A stretch of DNA of 64,000 nt from Silurus meridionalis (GCF_014805685.1 NC_060911.1:9866712-9930711), one strand, 5' to 3'; positions 37,401 to 49,714 are shown, numbered from the stretch's first letter. Numbers and translations are program-made. Notes: a model not told the origin generated them from the letters alone.

Positions 37401-38231
37401 TCTACAGAGATGTCTGTCCTTGGCAAAATCTCTATTTCCTGTAAAAAAATAAAAGATATCCTTCTTGTTTATCGCTAGTTTCATAATTTCCTTTAAAATA
37501 GTTCCCTGTTTACGTTTTTTGCATCAAGTTAAACAAACCTTCCCGGATCAAATCAGATACAACGACCTTACGCTTACACAGCATTCACAATTGAATGTTT
37601 ATCTTATTTGTGCACTTACCTTGACAAAGAGCTGTTTGACCCCTGAGTTCAGCATGTACACCCCTATTTTTGGATCTAGAAAAGGGGAGAATTAGCACCA
37701 TTTACTCCAACATTCTGAATCCAAACACACAAATAACACCACAACATGCCACATGGGGGCAGCACTGGGCCACATGATTTCTGAGATAAGCAACTGGTCT
37801 ATAAACCACCATTTGTTAAAGGATCTCTGTATGCAAAGGAATAGTAAAAACACGCTACGAATTAAAAAATACTTCATATCAATACATCAAATCACAACTC
37901 ATTCTGGGTGCGCTGTCCTACCGGAAGTTAGGTAGTGATAAAGTAATATATTAACCATTACAATGGCCAAGTTTTAAATTAAACAGAAATAAAAAGAGGA
38001 AGCGCTCTAGGGCATGTCGAATGTATGACACTGTGATGTTACGTACATGCGGCACCCCCCGGTGGAGGCAAGACGAGCAGCACCATGATGTTCTCCAGCA
38101 CGTAGGGCTTCATTTTATCCAGGTAAGCCGGCCTCTCGCCTCTCTCAGAGAGACTGATCTGGAGAGAGAAACGTCCTTCATCCTCTGCTCCAAAACACAA
38201 GCCCTGAGAAAAAGATGATAGACAGATAGAC

Positions 38232-38309
<78 letters not shown>

Positions 38310-38809
38310 TCACATACACTGATCAGGCATAACTTTATGACATTATAACATTATGAGCGGTGAAGTAAATAACACTGATTAGCTCTTCATCATCTATTAG
38401 TGGGTGGGATATTATTAGGCAGCAAGTAAACATTTTGTCCTCAACGTTGATGTGTTAAAGGCAGGAAAAATGGGCAAGGGTAAGGATTAGTGCTCCAAAA
38501 CTGAAGCTCTTAGGTGCTCCAAGGAAGGAACAGTGGTGAACCGGCAATAGGGTCATGGGGGGAGCCAAGGCCCATTGATGCATGTGGAGAGCGAAGGCTG
38601 CTCTGTGTATCCAACAGACGAACTCCTGTAGCTCATATTGCTAAAGAAGTTAATAATGTTAATGCTCGACGGGTCGGAACTGTTTTGGCAGTAAAAGGAC
38701 CAACGCAATATTAGGCAGGTGATCATAATGTTATGCCTAATCTGTGTATATATATACACACAGATGTATACACACACATAAGATGGGGGTCTGAATACTT
38801 TTCAAATGC

Positions 38810-38853
<44 letters not shown>

Positions 38854-40876
38854 TGTGTATCTATATATCTTTATCTTGAGTTCACCCCCTCACATTTCAG
38901 CATCCATTTACTATATATATATATATATATGTGTTCCAAGTTCCAAGTTTCCACTCAGGCAAGTCTCACAAAAAACAAAAGAAAAGTATTAGGAGGAATT
39001 TAAAAACCCTATTTATGCATCCAGCTTCTGCTAGTAGAGATTTTACTTTCTAAGAACATTTAATTTTAAGTACATTTAGTAAAAGTCTAAAAATAAAAAG
39101 CACGAATGGCAGTGGAGCTCTTGGCCTGCTACACTACTGACATAATAGGACACGAATTGCATGAACTGGCTATAACATGAGAATGTGTGGAACAGGGCAA
39201 CGACCCAAACGGGCTGCTGACGCATTAACACCAAGCACAGACATTTATAACATATCTCTCCACTGCATCAGCAGACTGAGGTTAAGGTACTGTTAATGAT
39301 TAACAGTTAGTGGTGACACACACACACACACACAGACACACACACACATACACAGATACCCTTGCTATGCTCCATCATAAACACAGCAAAAAATGCTATC
39401 GTTCACTAATACACACCAACCTCTATATCAAAGACCAAATCCACAGTCACATATCAATTTTCTATATTAATAAACATCGAAATTCTTTTGCAAACCAACA
39501 TGCACCACAAAACACCATTATTTTCCAATGTTAAATTACCATGTTTACTATTAAACATGAATCCCAACAATCTGCATCAAACATTAACACACTACCAAAT
39601 ACTAAGAGCCACTATCAAACACCCAAAACTCTCCATCAAACACCCAACAACCACCATCAAACACCCAACAGCCACCATCAAGCACCCAAAACTCTCCATC
39701 AAACACCCAACAGCCACCATCAAACACCCAACAGCCACCATCAAACACCCAAAACTCTCCATCAAACACCCAACAGCCACCATCAAACACCCAACAGCCA
39801 CCATAAAACACCCAAAACTCTCCATCAAACACCCAACAGCCACCATCAAACACCCAACAGCCACCATAAACACCCAACAGCCACCATCAAACACCCAACA
39901 GCCACCATCAAACACCCAACAGCCACCATCAAACACCCAAAACTCTCCATCGAACACCCAACAGCCACCATCAAACACCCAACAGCCACCATAAACACCC
40001 AAAACTCTCCATCAAACACCCAACAGCCACCATCAAACACCCAACAGCCACCATAAACACCCAACAGCCACCATCAAACACCCAACAGCCACCATCAAAC
40101 ACCCAACAGCCACCATCAAACACCCAAAACTCTCCATCGAACACCCAACAGCCACCATCAAACACCCAACAGCCACCATAAACACCCAACAGCCACCATC
40201 AAACACCCAAAACTCTCCATCAAACACCCAACAGCCACCATCAAACACCCAACGGCCACCATCAAACACCCAACGCCACCATCAAACACCCAACAGAAAC
40301 CATCAAACACCCAACAGAAACCATTAAACACCCAAAACTCTTCATCAAACACCAACAGTCACTATCGAACACCCAACACTGTCCAATTAACCACCCAACA
40401 CTCTCCATCCAACACCCAAAACTCTCCATCAAAGACACAATGCTCTCCATCAAACACTTAACTCTCTCCGTCAAACACTCAATGCGCTCCGTCAACCACC
40501 CAACGCTCTCCTACAAACACCAAACACTCTCCGTCAAACACCCAACGGTCTCTATCAAAGACCCAACGCTCTCCATCAACCACCCAACACGCTCCGTTGG
40601 GTCTTTGACAGTGTTTTGTATGTTTTCAAGTTTAATAACAATTTTTTAAAATGTGCTCAAAATGTGAGGCAGAGACTAAACAAACGTGCGATCTGCCACT
40701 TAATATGTTCGTGAAGGAACTCTGAAAAGATTGCATTTGTACATGCGCACTGTACCGAAAAAGTACGATACGAATACATGTACCTTTCCTCCCCTAATTT
40801 CCATTAAACACCCAACACTGTCCATCAAGACTGGTGGATATGACAACTACAACGTAAGCTCAAATGTGTGTGTTTG

Positions 40877-40928
<52 letters not shown>

Positions 40929-41500
40929 ACCTGTGGGTGAGCATAGAGTGCTTTGGGAAGACTGCAGTCCAATAATAGTCCCAGGATGGTAATATTTAAA
41001 GCATTTTCCTGTTGGAAAAAATAAAATGTTATAAAATCATCAGTCTCAGAAGGTGACATGATTTTGGCAAAACACTGTGCACATTTAATTCCTTTAACAT
41101 TCCCAAACAAAAAGAAAGAATATAAAAATGTAACGCTACAGCATCCATTTATATGAACTAGGAGATCCAAAGTGCTCCTTAATGTGTTTAAACTCTAAAT
41201 TGGTTTTCACGTGTAACTTATCGACGTATAGTCTAATTATATTATTCGTAATTATAAACGAATTAACATTCGGAACTCGATTAATCTGAAGGGTAAATAT
41301 TTTTATATTAGAATTTTTATTTTAAATACATTTTAATAGCGTTTTTAAAATGTACATTCGCTACACTGTTTTGCACGTTGTTTCATTAAAGTGCAGTTTT
41401 TGAACATCGCCTTCTTCGTTCTGTTTACAACATGCTAAAGGAGGCTAACAAACAAATACTAGCATGCAAAACTGGCAGATAAAAAGCCACAACAACAGCT

Positions 41501-41536
<36 letters not shown>

Positions 41537-41694
41537 TCGGATATCTGGTTCAAGCAGAGAGAGGCGGTAACTGACATTTTGAAGCTGCATCGGACTTCCT
41601 GTCGTGCAGGGAAACGTGCAGTGTTGCATCACATCAACGTTTTCAAAAATGTAACAAAACCAAAAATTGTGTGTGTGGTGGTGTGTGTGGTGGT

Positions 41695-41727
<33 letters not shown>

Positions 41728-41880
41728 CTGTTGCTGACCATGAGGCAGCAGATGTGCAAAAACCCTACCTGAGTTTGTGTGAGTTTAATGCTTTGTATAT
41801 GTGGAAATATGAGAAGGCCGTCTTTTCTCGGCACGTCCTTTACAGAGCCGGCGTTTACACCGACGCCAAAAACCTGGCGT

Positions 41881-41969
<89 letters not shown>

Positions 41970-44900
41970 CACACGCACACAAAGAAAGAGAGAAAGAGAA
42001 TCTGTTACAGAAATATCTCTACTACATGTTTAAATACTATAGAATCCTCTAAAATGAACCTACATGAAGACTTCATTTCATCTGAAAATAAATCCAGGTT
42101 TAACAGGAAATGTGTGGATCACGATTTGTCACGCAAACCTTATATTTGTGTTCAAGTTGATCTTAACAATAATCAATAACCTAAGAATCGTGGAGCACCG
42201 AGAGTGAACGACAAACAATTCTGATTTTGGGATTTGACTGATGATTTTCTATTTCTGATTATATTATTTCTAGTATTGTAACACAAACAAACCTAAAAAC
42301 TGTAATAATTTGTAAAAACTTCTACAATAGGACTTCAGTTGCCATGAACAGTTTTGCTGGTAACTTCCACAATAGTGGACATGTAATAAATGGACATTTT
42401 GGTGCCACCCAGATGAAAATGAGTTCCCGTCTCAGTTTGGTTCCTCTCAAGGTTCTCTCTCATGCCATCTCAGGAGTTTTTCTTAGCCACAGTCGTCTCT
42501 GGCTCACTCATAAGGGGTAACCAACAAGGACTAATTAACTGTTAGCTACCTAAAAAAAAAAGCAATAGTAATTTTTTTGGCAAACCATTTAAACTTACAT
42601 GGCAACCATTTACTAGTATGTGTTTTATTAATATCGTTTTAAAGTATTTGTATATAATAAGTAAAAGACGTTTGACTAGCGACGTAGCTGGTTAGCTAGC
42701 TCGAAAATTAGCTCAATATCAACGTAGGTCAAAACGGTATACGCGATCCAGAAAACATATCATGGTAAAACTACATATCATTCGTGTATATTATATACAA
42801 CCACCCTCAAACTCTGCACATTTTCATTTTCCGCTGCTGTATCGTTTTTTTTTTTTTTATTGATTTTCCTAAGCGACATGCTTGCTCAAGAAAAGTTCTG
42901 CCTTTTCGGACAAGAACATGAAAAAAAATTCTAATAACAACCAAAACTGTTTTGACCGACATTTGGTAAGCTAGCTACTAAAAGTACGAAGCGTTTCCAG
43001 GTACTGCATGATCATCTTTAAATAATTTGCATATCCGTTTGTAATACGTTACAATCCAAACTGCATTATCAGATAATAGAAATCAAGCAGTCTGCTTTCT
43101 CAGATTTGTACACGATTTAAGAGACCCATTTATGTTTCCTAATCGATGTTTTAGATTGGATGTCCCGAGCTCACCTGGTAAGTTACCACCCCGTGGGTCG
43201 ATGTGTTTATAAATAACGAACTTGCTACATTGCCCTCCTCTCTTGGGAGGAAAATGAGTTTAAAAGATGTCTTCCCTCTGGGTGGGATCACCTGGGACAC
43301 AAAAGAGAGAAAAAAATAATGAAATTAATTGTTTAGGGGAAAAATTCTGCAGTATTCTCCAGATTATCTGACTGATAATCCAATACATTTTTGGATTAAC
43401 CCGTCTTTTTCTGTTTCAATGATATCTGAAAATGAGTTTCTGGTAAGGATGAATTAAGGATTGCATAAAAAAAACAAAAAAAACAATGCTACAGAAAATC
43501 TAGAAGGGGAAAACTAAATAGCAAGCATGGCATCCTGCATCAAAACTGATGAGGTTTTACTCAGTTCCGCTCTGAGGTTCCAGTCTGGTGCGTCTGCCAC
43601 AAAGCCACTGGTTTAGCTGGTAATATAAATAGCATGCTGTGATCATTCATTTAGGCTCGATAACTAATATTTGATTATAATTAAAAAACATTTTAGTAGC
43701 ATTATACTTTTTAATTATACTTATAGCAGACAAATGAGAAAAATCGACAGCAGCACGAGAACTCACTCGAGTTTCAGATCATTTTTTATGGACAACGCCT
43801 GATCATAAGCCCCGCCTCCAACTGAATTTTAATTAGAGGACTGTTTATACAGCCAGGCTTGTTCTAACTGGCTACTGAAAGAGTGTCTTTACTTCAATAA
43901 CTGATCAGATTCCAATCTAAAATTTAACTTTAAAATAGCTGATGGGATTAATAATATAAAGTTTGAGGGGCTAAATGTTCATTATAGAGGCTAGAAAAAT
44001 TAGAAAAATCAGGTTTGAAGGAGAGAGAGAGAGTAAAAAAAAAAAACAAGAGAAAGTAAAGAACAAGATGGACGGACAAACAGACAGACAGATGGACAGA
44101 CAGACGAACAGACAGAGTGCATCTGGAAAGTATTCACAGCGTTTCACTTTTTTTCACATTTTATGTTACAGCCTCATTCCGAAATGAATTAAATTCATTA
44201 TTTTCCTTAAAATTCTACAAACAAAACCCCATAATGACAACGTGAAAGACGTTTGTTCAAAACCTTTACAAATGTATTAAAAATAAAAAATGGTAAAAAA
44301 TTATAAAAAAAAATAAAAATTCACATGTACATAAGTATTAACAGCCTTTTGTAATGACTCTCAAAATTGAGCTCTGGTGCCTCCGGTTTCCACTGATCAT
44401 CCTTAAGATGTTTGATTGGAGTCCACTCTGGTAAATTCAGTTGATTGGACGTGATTTGTAAAGGCACACACATGTCATATGTCTATATGAGGTCCCACAG
44501 TTAACAATGCATGTTAGAGCACAAACCAAGCCATGAAGTACTAGGAATTGTCTGTAGACCTCAGAGACAGGATTGTATCAATGCACAAAAAATGCATTTT
44601 CTTCATCATGCTGTGGGGATGTTTTTCAGCAGCAGGAACTGGGAGAATAGTCAGGATCGAGGAAAGATGAACGCAGCAATGTACAGAGACAATGATGAAA
44701 ACCTGCTCCAGCTTCAGACTGGGGCGACGGTTCATCTTCCAACAGGACAAAGACCCTCAGCACACAGCTGAGATAACAAAGGAGTGACTCTGGGACGACT
44801 CTGTGTATGTCCTTGAGTGACCCACCCAGAGCCCAGACTTGAACCTTATTGAACACCTCTCGAGAGATCTGAAAATAGCTACACACCGATGCTCCCCATC

Positions 44901-45820
44901 CAACCTGATGGAGCTTGAGAGGTTCTACAGAGAAAAATGGGAGAAACTGCCCAAAAATGGGTGCGGCAAGATTCTAGCATCAAACTCAAAAAGACTTGAG
45001 GCTGTAATTGATGCCAAATATGATTCAACAAAAAGTATTGAGCAAAGACTGTGAATACTTCTGTATTTTTTTCAAACACACTTCTTTCACGTTGTCATAA
45101 TGGGGTTTTGTTTGTAGAATTGTGAGGAAAATAATTAATTTAATTCATTTCGGAATGAGGCTGTAACATAATGTGTAAATGCACGATCGATCGATAGATA
45201 GATAGAAGCACATCCACTCACCCGTCTGTGGAAGGCAGGCATATGAAAATGTGAGCTGGACGTGAGGACGGACTGCAGCGTAACCGGCAGCTCCGAACTC
45301 GGGTTATGAATATAAATGGTTTCAGCTCGCGGGACACCTACAGGTCTACACACAAACACACACAAAGTTAGACTTTCATTCATTTATTAACTAAACAGAC
45401 ACTAACAATTACAAATGAGACAATAAGTTCCAATCGGCCCTGATGGTGGTGCAATGCAGGTTCACTAACTTAGCTATTAAGACAACAAAGCTTTGTTTAT
45501 TCCTGCATTCAAGTTTAAGATCGACCTAAAAAAACAACACTGTTAGAATTATTATTTATTTATTATAAGTTACCAGACACTGAATGGCTTCTCACAATCT
45601 TGCAAACAAAAGCACAAACACAAACATGGGAAACGACAACACCCGAGGTAGACTGAACACTTTTTTTTAAGCTATACAAATTTCACCCTTCGGTAATTAC
45701 TGTGGAGTGACTGTCTGCTTGCAAGCATATGCAAAAGCTGTGTGTGTGTGAGAAAGATGTAGTGTGGCCCAAAAAGAGATGATCAGAAAGTTAAAAGCTC
45801 CTATAAAAAGATTCGTTCAG

Positions 45821-45863
<43 letters not shown>

Positions 45864-46301
45864 GTCAAAAAGTGGCATCAGAGATATGTGAGAAGACTGT
45901 ATGGTTGTGCGGTAGCTAGCGAAACCTTTAGCCTTAGTCACTGGCTAGGTTTTTAACATTTATAATGTCTGGTTGCCTAGGAACAGTTTTCTCTGGGTGA
46001 TTAAAATAAATAAATAAATAAATAAAATAGACAAGCTCACCATTGTTGCAACATCATTCGTGTGTGTGTGTGTGTGTGTGTGTGAGCGCGCGTGCGCACG
46101 TATGGGTTGTAAACAGGTAGAAGCACATGGTTGCTAGAACATAAGGAATGATGAAATTGAGCAAGGGGACTGTCATAAGGTTTTATTTGTTTTTTCTCTC
46201 TCTCTCGCTCTCTCTCTCCCAGCTGAAGGAAATACCAAACTAAAGACTGCTCAATTCCGACTTCATTAGCACCAGAGACTGCTCTCTTTAACTCTGTTCA
46301 G

Positions 46302-46356
<55 letters not shown>

Positions 46357-46432
46357 GGGTGAAATTCGTTTAAGCTATACGAATTTCACCCTTCGGTAAT
46401 TACTGTGGAGTGACTGTATGCTTGCAAGCATA

Positions 46433-46481
<49 letters not shown>

Positions 46482-47390
46482 CTAAGTGTGATACAATATA
46501 AGATTCTCTGCTGGTGTAATCAGAAGTCCAAATATAATCCAGATTCACAATTGAAAAATCATGATGATGAAAAAAATAATAAAAAAATCAGCAAACACCG
46601 CATGGTAGCTGGTAGCATGCAGGCTGTGTTCCAAATCCAAAATATTTCTGCTCTATTCTGGTCCTGCTGAAGCTCAAAGGGGAACTCATGAACCTCACTT
46701 AGCTGTGGGAAAATATTCTTTGTGCTTTTGGCGAAAATCTATTAAAATGGCCAGCATTTGTTTATTATAAAAACAGAAAATATATCGGTGGACTACAGCG
46801 TGTGGAAATGGTTATTATCCATGATGCTGGATGGAAGAACATGCTTTTATATCAAATACATGGAAAAAAATAGGTACTGTTTATGAGGAAACCATGTTTA
46901 TCATTGTAAAAAATCATAGGAAATTTAAGTAGTGATAAGAAAACAAAAAAATTTGTATAACCAATGGACTCAGGACTTCTGTAATAAACAGATATAGTGA
47001 ATAAAACCTCTTTGAGATTCCGTCTACAACCTAAACATTTAGATTCACAAAAGTGGATCACACATCGCATCACTCTATTTGGGGAACCATAAACCGCACC
47101 ATAAACACTTCTCCCTGTGAGCAGTCCACCATGTACGTGTCTCAAACTAAACACGATCACACAGATCGCATAAACACTGTCATAAGGTCATGGTGGATGT
47201 GTCCCAAACAACACACACTCCGTCCCACATGTCGTCATATCTTGGATGCTAACTAAGCAGTGCATTGTGGGTTTGGGGAATTTGAAAACTATTTCACTGC
47301 AGATTATCAAATGCAGAGCGAACCATGTAGTGGACAGGGTGTGGCAAGTGTCTGTACTGTACAATGTGCATCTGAAAATAAAGCATGTGT

Positions 47391-47462
<72 letters not shown>

Positions 47463-47580
47463 ACTTGTTTAAATTTAGAATGACACTATAAAAACGCCAG
47501 TCACTTACTGAGTGCCAAAGTCCAGCGTGGACGGTTGAAAGTGGACGGGTCTCCCAGTGTCCCGTACGTAAAACGAGGAA
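23239..47580 (-). CDS. tmem131l: Transmembrane protein 131-like (TMEM131L), 31 exons, 5' end missing
   Basis: Type I membrane protein of the TMEM131 family. Family members have PapD-like ectodomain folds; TMEM131 aids collagen secretion and TMEM131L is linked to Wnt-signal control. Exons (minus): 47580-47509, 45345-45222, 43291-43175, 41873-41769, 41008-40931, 38203-38047, 37675-37620, 37438-37333, 36853-36751, 35952-35808, 35693-35523, 35443-35374, 35257-35137, 34329-34260, 34176-34067, 33970-33901, 32821-32697, 32565-32423, 32330-32138, 31345-31160, 29188-29045, 27890-27362, 27278-27151, 26287-26130, 26013-25850, 25622-25544, 25390-25305, 25208-25077, 24013-23934, 23838-23717, 23523-23239. 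Phases agree except at two damaged exons (26013-25850 lacks one C; 25208-25077 lacks one base at its donor). Landmarks: [32 protein letters not shown], membrane span at the 31160/29188 junction, [18 protein letters not shown]-terminus [10 protein letters not shown]. The C-terminal half favours TMEM131L over TMEM131, as does position by plrg1. About 1,410 codons are seen; the signal peptide and ~100 residues are not found. Confidence 0.93.
26478..26898 (-). mobile_element. MITE with TIRs, inside duplication copy 2
   Basis: Same element as 21801-22215, with the same ends (TAGGTCGACCGATAGT and AATCGGTTGACCTCTA). Lies in the intron between the exons at 27151 and 26287. Confidence 0.6.
28130..28460. 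mobile_element. Dispersed repeat, partner of 10905-11240
   Basis: Shares ordered motifs with the plrg1-intron copy. Preceded by an imperfect (CA)n tract at 28090-28128. Lies in the tmem131l intron after the membrane-span exon. Confidence 0.45.
28545..29035 (+). mobile_element. LINE 3' UTR fragment (same family as 5035-7365)
   Basis: Matches the 3' end of the LINE at 7.3 kb: GTGTATAGTAAAAATGACAATAAAAGCC followed by repeats of ACTTG up to 29035. Opposite strand to tmem131l. Its tail ends only 8-9 nt into the intron from the donor of the exon 29188-29045. Confidence 0.75.
29288..31025 (-). pseudogene. tmem131l: Duplicate tmem131l ectodomain exons, three of four with indels
   Basis: Four exons repeated from copy II: 31025-30904 (122 nt against 125), 30772-30634 (139 against 143), 30541-30349 (193, with one insertion and one deletion) and 29473-29288 (186, intact). 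Losses are mostly one G or C from short runs. The last exon ends in phase 2 while the first starts in phase 0, so splicing copy II into copy I would break the frame. Skipping copy I and joining 31160 to 29188 restores it. Either an assembly duplicate or non-functional exons skipped in the mRNA. Confidence 0.8.
30179..30340. repeat. 16-bp minisatellite
   Basis: About ten tandem copies of GAAGGCATGTGTACAT, with a (TA)n tract before them. The matching place in copy II (32094-32128) has only about two units but a longer (TA)n. Confidence 0.95.
31062..32861 (-). repeat. Tandem duplication unit, copy II (1.80 kb)
   Basis: Second copy of 29190-31061, with all four tmem131l exons open and in phase. 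Includes a ~60-bp (TA)n at 32034-32093 against ~20 bp in copy I. Confidence 0.95.
32897..33793. mobile_element. Non-autonomous hAT-like element, family of 61940-62575
   Basis: Ends GGGGTGTAACGGTACACG and (right) CGTCCCGCTACACCCC are imperfect inverted repeats. The interior is AT-rich and non-coding. Lies in the tmem131l intron just above the 1.8-kb duplication. Confidence 0.65.
34389..34421. repeat. (GT)n microsatellite
   Basis: Pure GT run in a tmem131l intron. Confidence 0.9.
36179..36578. mobile_element. MITE with TIRs and 8-bp target duplication
   Basis: Left end AGGCTATGTCTACACTAAT; right end ATTAGTGTAGACATCGCC is its inverted match. Flanked by AAAGACAA (36171-36178) and AAAGACAG (36579-36586), an 8-bp near-identical pair as expected for hAT insertions. 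About 400 bp, GC-rich middle, non-coding. Confidence 0.7.
38219..38309. repeat. (GATA)n microsatellite
   Basis: Near-pure GATA run starting 16 bp upstream (minus sense) of the tmem131l exon 38203-38047. Confidence 0.95.
38312..38747 (+). mobile_element. Internally deleted Tc1-like transposon
   Basis: Inverted ends CACTGATCAGGCATAAC and GTTATGCCTAATCTGTGT. The interior keeps the helix-turn-helix N-terminal part of a Tc1 transposase (MGKGKD near 38469; [20 protein letters not shown] at ~38560-38620) fused to the last codons ([19 protein letters not shown] near 38712). The catalytic domain between them is deleted. Confidence 0.85.
38811..38846. repeat. (GT)n microsatellite
   Basis: Near-pure GT run next to the Tc1-like relic. 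Confidence 0.9.
39590..40600. repeat. 21-bp minisatellite with 63-bp higher-order structure
   Basis: Around 45 tandem units of the form CAAACACCCAACAGCCACCAT (type A) or CAAACACCCAAAACTCTCCAT (type B), in a tmem131l intron. Between 39610 and 39870 they cycle B-A-A, making a 63-bp higher-order unit; further on, runs of A lengthen. Units degrade to the right. Because 21 is a multiple of three, long open frames arise on both strands (plus: heptads like IKHPTAT; minus: MVAVGCL). Unit losses (CCATAAACACCC) break those frames, and there is no splice or start context, so I treat them as chance. Confidence 0.95.
40745..40800. mobile_element. Solo end resembling the 32897 and 61940 hAT-like family
   Basis: ACTGTACCGAAAAAGTACGATACG then CCTTTCCTCCCCTAA resembles the terminal region of that family. 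It lies directly beyond the minisatellite; a few minisatellite-like units reappear at 40803-40830. Confidence 0.35.
40878..40920. repeat. (GT)n microsatellite
   Basis: Pure GT run ending about 10 bp from the tmem131l exon at 40931, on its donor side. Confidence 0.9.
41885..41975. repeat. Compound (CA)n(CGCA)n repeat
   Basis: CA run followed by about nine GCAC/CGCA units. It forms the intron end upstream (minus sense) of the acceptor at 41874. Confidence 0.95.
42390..42510 (+). mobile_element. L2-type LINE 3' tail fragment
   Basis: GGTGCCACCCAGATGAAAATG and GGTTCCTCTCAAGGTTCTC match the 3' UTR block at 60.2 kb and the inverted piece at 16.4 kb. Confidence 0.65.
44117..45183 (+). mobile_element. 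Tc1-like transposon, internally deleted
   Basis: Left end GAGTGCATCTGGAAAGTATT through CAGCCTCATTCCGAAATG; right end CATTTCGGAATGAGGCTG (45146-45163) is the inverted match, with its outermost ~25 bp deleted before GTAAATGCAC. Interior fragments of transposase include [17 protein letters not shown] sequence (~44830-44870) after an Asp-containing [14 protein letters not shown] stretch. The N-terminal domain is mostly lost. Non-functional. Confidence 0.8.
45668..45735. repeat. Short dispersed repeat, copy of 46369-46435
   Basis: AATTTCACCCTTCGGTAATT and the following ~45 bp recur almost exactly at 46382-46435. Each copy is followed at once by a (GT)n tract, so the pair may be the conserved core of a GT-associated mini-element. 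Confidence 0.6.
46354..46394. repeat. Perfect 16-bp hairpin beside (GT)n
   Basis: GAAGGGTGAAATTCGT (46354-46369) and ACGAATTTCACCCTTC (46379-46394) pair exactly with a 9-nt loop. A ~50-bp (GT)n (46304-46353) lies immediately left and another (46435-46478) to the right. Confidence 0.85.
47394..47451. repeat. (GT)n microsatellite
   Basis: Pure GT run ending in GA repeats; about 60 bp from the 3' side of the first detected tmem131l exon. Confidence 0.95.
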
Positions 47581-47796
47581 CTGGAAGCAAAAATAGAAAA
47601 AAATAAAATAAAATACAGATTTTAATAGCAATACCACAACGGAAGACACCTACGCTCTAGTTGCGTAGTAACGCTACATTCGTTCATATTCATGCAACTC
47701 ATTCCAAAAGTACTCAAACCCTTTGCTGACTGGAACCCTTTTATATATCTAAAATAAATAGATTTATAACTTTAAATCTGTATATAAATATATATA

Positions 47797-48085
47797 CAGG
47801 TATTCCCAGAGTTATGACCGAGATGCGTTCCGAAGACGCCATCGAAACTTGAAGTCGAAACACATGGCCTAGCCTACCCAGGAGTCTTAAAGATTGATCG
47901 GTATACAGTATTGTTAATAATTTAACAAATTACAGCACATCATTTAGCAAAACAAAACTTTAAACTACAACGTAAGCTGCTACATTTGCCCGCCGCGCCG
48001 AATGTAAAATGTACAATTTGGTCATATTGCCATCATAAGTTCGAAAAATCGTTAAGTTGATTCACCGTAAATCATGGACCATCTG
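47797..48085. mobile_element. Dispersed repeat, partner of 13965-14235
   Basis: Begins TACAGGTATTCCCAGAGTTATGACC and ends near CATGGACCATCTGTA. The inverted ends (TACAG/CTGTA) suggest a complete MITE of ~290 bp. Confidence 0.55.
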
Positions 48086-49005
48086 TAGTCTACTAATCTG
48101 TATATCAGGTTGTATTAGTAATTGTACAATTCATGGCTTGAACACAAAAATAATTTTGATTGGCTAAAAAAAACATTGTGACACCTTTTATTTTCATCCA
48201 GCAGGCTTATTGCTTATCAATAATGATACGCCAGTGTATTAAAGAATACATTTACTACATTTAAATATGCAAATATATGACAATTACATTTGGTTACAGA
48301 CTGAGTAATTGGTCGCATAGCCTTGCTGTAGACGTAATCACGTGTGCATAGCCTTCTTTAAAAATGATTAATGCCTACATAAGCAGAAAGTTAAAGCAAC
48401 CTAGGTGACAGCCAGAGGCAGCAACAGCACACTGTGTGCTTTATCATAGCTGCTAAAATTACGCCTTGTATCTGCATGCCAATCGTCCTGCCCTGTTATG
48501 CAACTCTGTTTATCGGGTGCCGCTTTTGGCTCCACCCCAAAAAGCCAGTTTTTGACACTTATCAGTGCACGAGTTCAATCCAAAACCACAGCAGGCCAAT
48601 ACAACAGCCCCGTCTCTCAAACACACTCCGACCAATGACGAGAGACAGGAAGCTGACGATTTATTTATTCATGGGCCTATTTTCATCCGTTTAGTTTTGC
48701 AAAGTATTTTTATGCTGCATATCATCTATATAACTGATTTCCCTACCACAGCAGCACTGTAACCAATTACATTACAAAGCAATCAAATTGCAGGACCTTG
48801 CACTAATACAACCAATATTTTATTCATTTGTTAATGCAAACGTTACAAAATTTAAAAAATAACATGTACTGGTGATCTGATGCCACCCAGGGTACCAAAT
48901 AGGGTTACCACCAGCACTGTACAGCAGCAAACATCAAAGTGAAACAGGAAGTCAACAGATAAGAGGAAGTGAGAGGTGTGGCACATTGAGCTCATTTTAA
49001 TACTT
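48086..49005. other. Unassigned sequence
   Basis: AT-rich DNA with no recognisable exon, element end or tandem repeat. Open frames are short and lack splice context. Confidence 0.5.
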
Positions 49006-49009
49006 TATT

Positions 49010-49657
49010 ATACGGTTGAAACAATTCCTCAAGTAACTCGAGTAAATCGAATACAAAAATGCAAATTATTTTTCCATTTAGTCTATTTAAATGCACACAG
49101 AGCACTGTTTCCTCACGGACCATTATTACTGATGTACCACCCTCTAAACTTTGAAGCTCACCGTGTTTTCCCATGGTCTCTGGAGAGCTCCAGACAGGGA
49201 ACACAGAAGACAGTGCAGAATAAAAATGGAGGGATGGAAAGAAAACAGCGAGGGGTGAGGAGAAGATTCAGGCCAAAGAAAATGCTAGAAAGTTTCCAAA
49301 GTTTGGGATCATTTCAAACAGGAAAAAAACGTACAGTGCGGTTACAGTTTTTGAAGTAATTTGAAATAGATTTTTTTTATTTATATATATTTGCATTTTG
49401 ATGTAATACGGCAATTGATTGCAGTAAATTGGTTTAGTTTTCACAGATACTCTTGTATGCAATTTCAGCAAATAAAATCTAATAAACATGTTCTAAAAAG
49501 GAAACAAATTGCTTGTTCATTTTAAGAGACCCGTCTTATTTTCTCTTGTATATTTAGTATTGCTCTTAAATAAAGCAAATGTACTTTTTATCCGATTAAT
49601 CGATGGAATAATCGGTAAAAATCTCGATTACTAAAATAATCGATAGCTGCAGCCCTA
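49010..49657 (+). mobile_element. hAT-like element remnant, partner of 11757-12540
   Basis: Ends GTTGAAACAATTCCTCAAGT and TAATCGATAGCTGCAGCCCT. The interior frame RGVRRRFRPKKMLESFQSLG is the frameshifted BED-finger region of the other copy. Confidence 0.6.
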
Positions 49658-49714
49658 CTTTATTATTAGCATAACATTAATGGAAGGAAGATAAGCTTTT
49701 GCAAAGGTCTCTCA

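Noticed and set aside
39488..40495. Long repetitive open frames on both strands (about 70-170 codons)
   Set aside because: They follow from a 21-bp period without stops; no start context, splice sites or recognisable domain, and unit deletions shift them.
48434..48762. Open frames of 65-86 codons as possible tmem131l 5' exons
   Set aside because: No splice acceptor/donor pair in the needed phase and no resemblance to the TMEM131L N-terminus.
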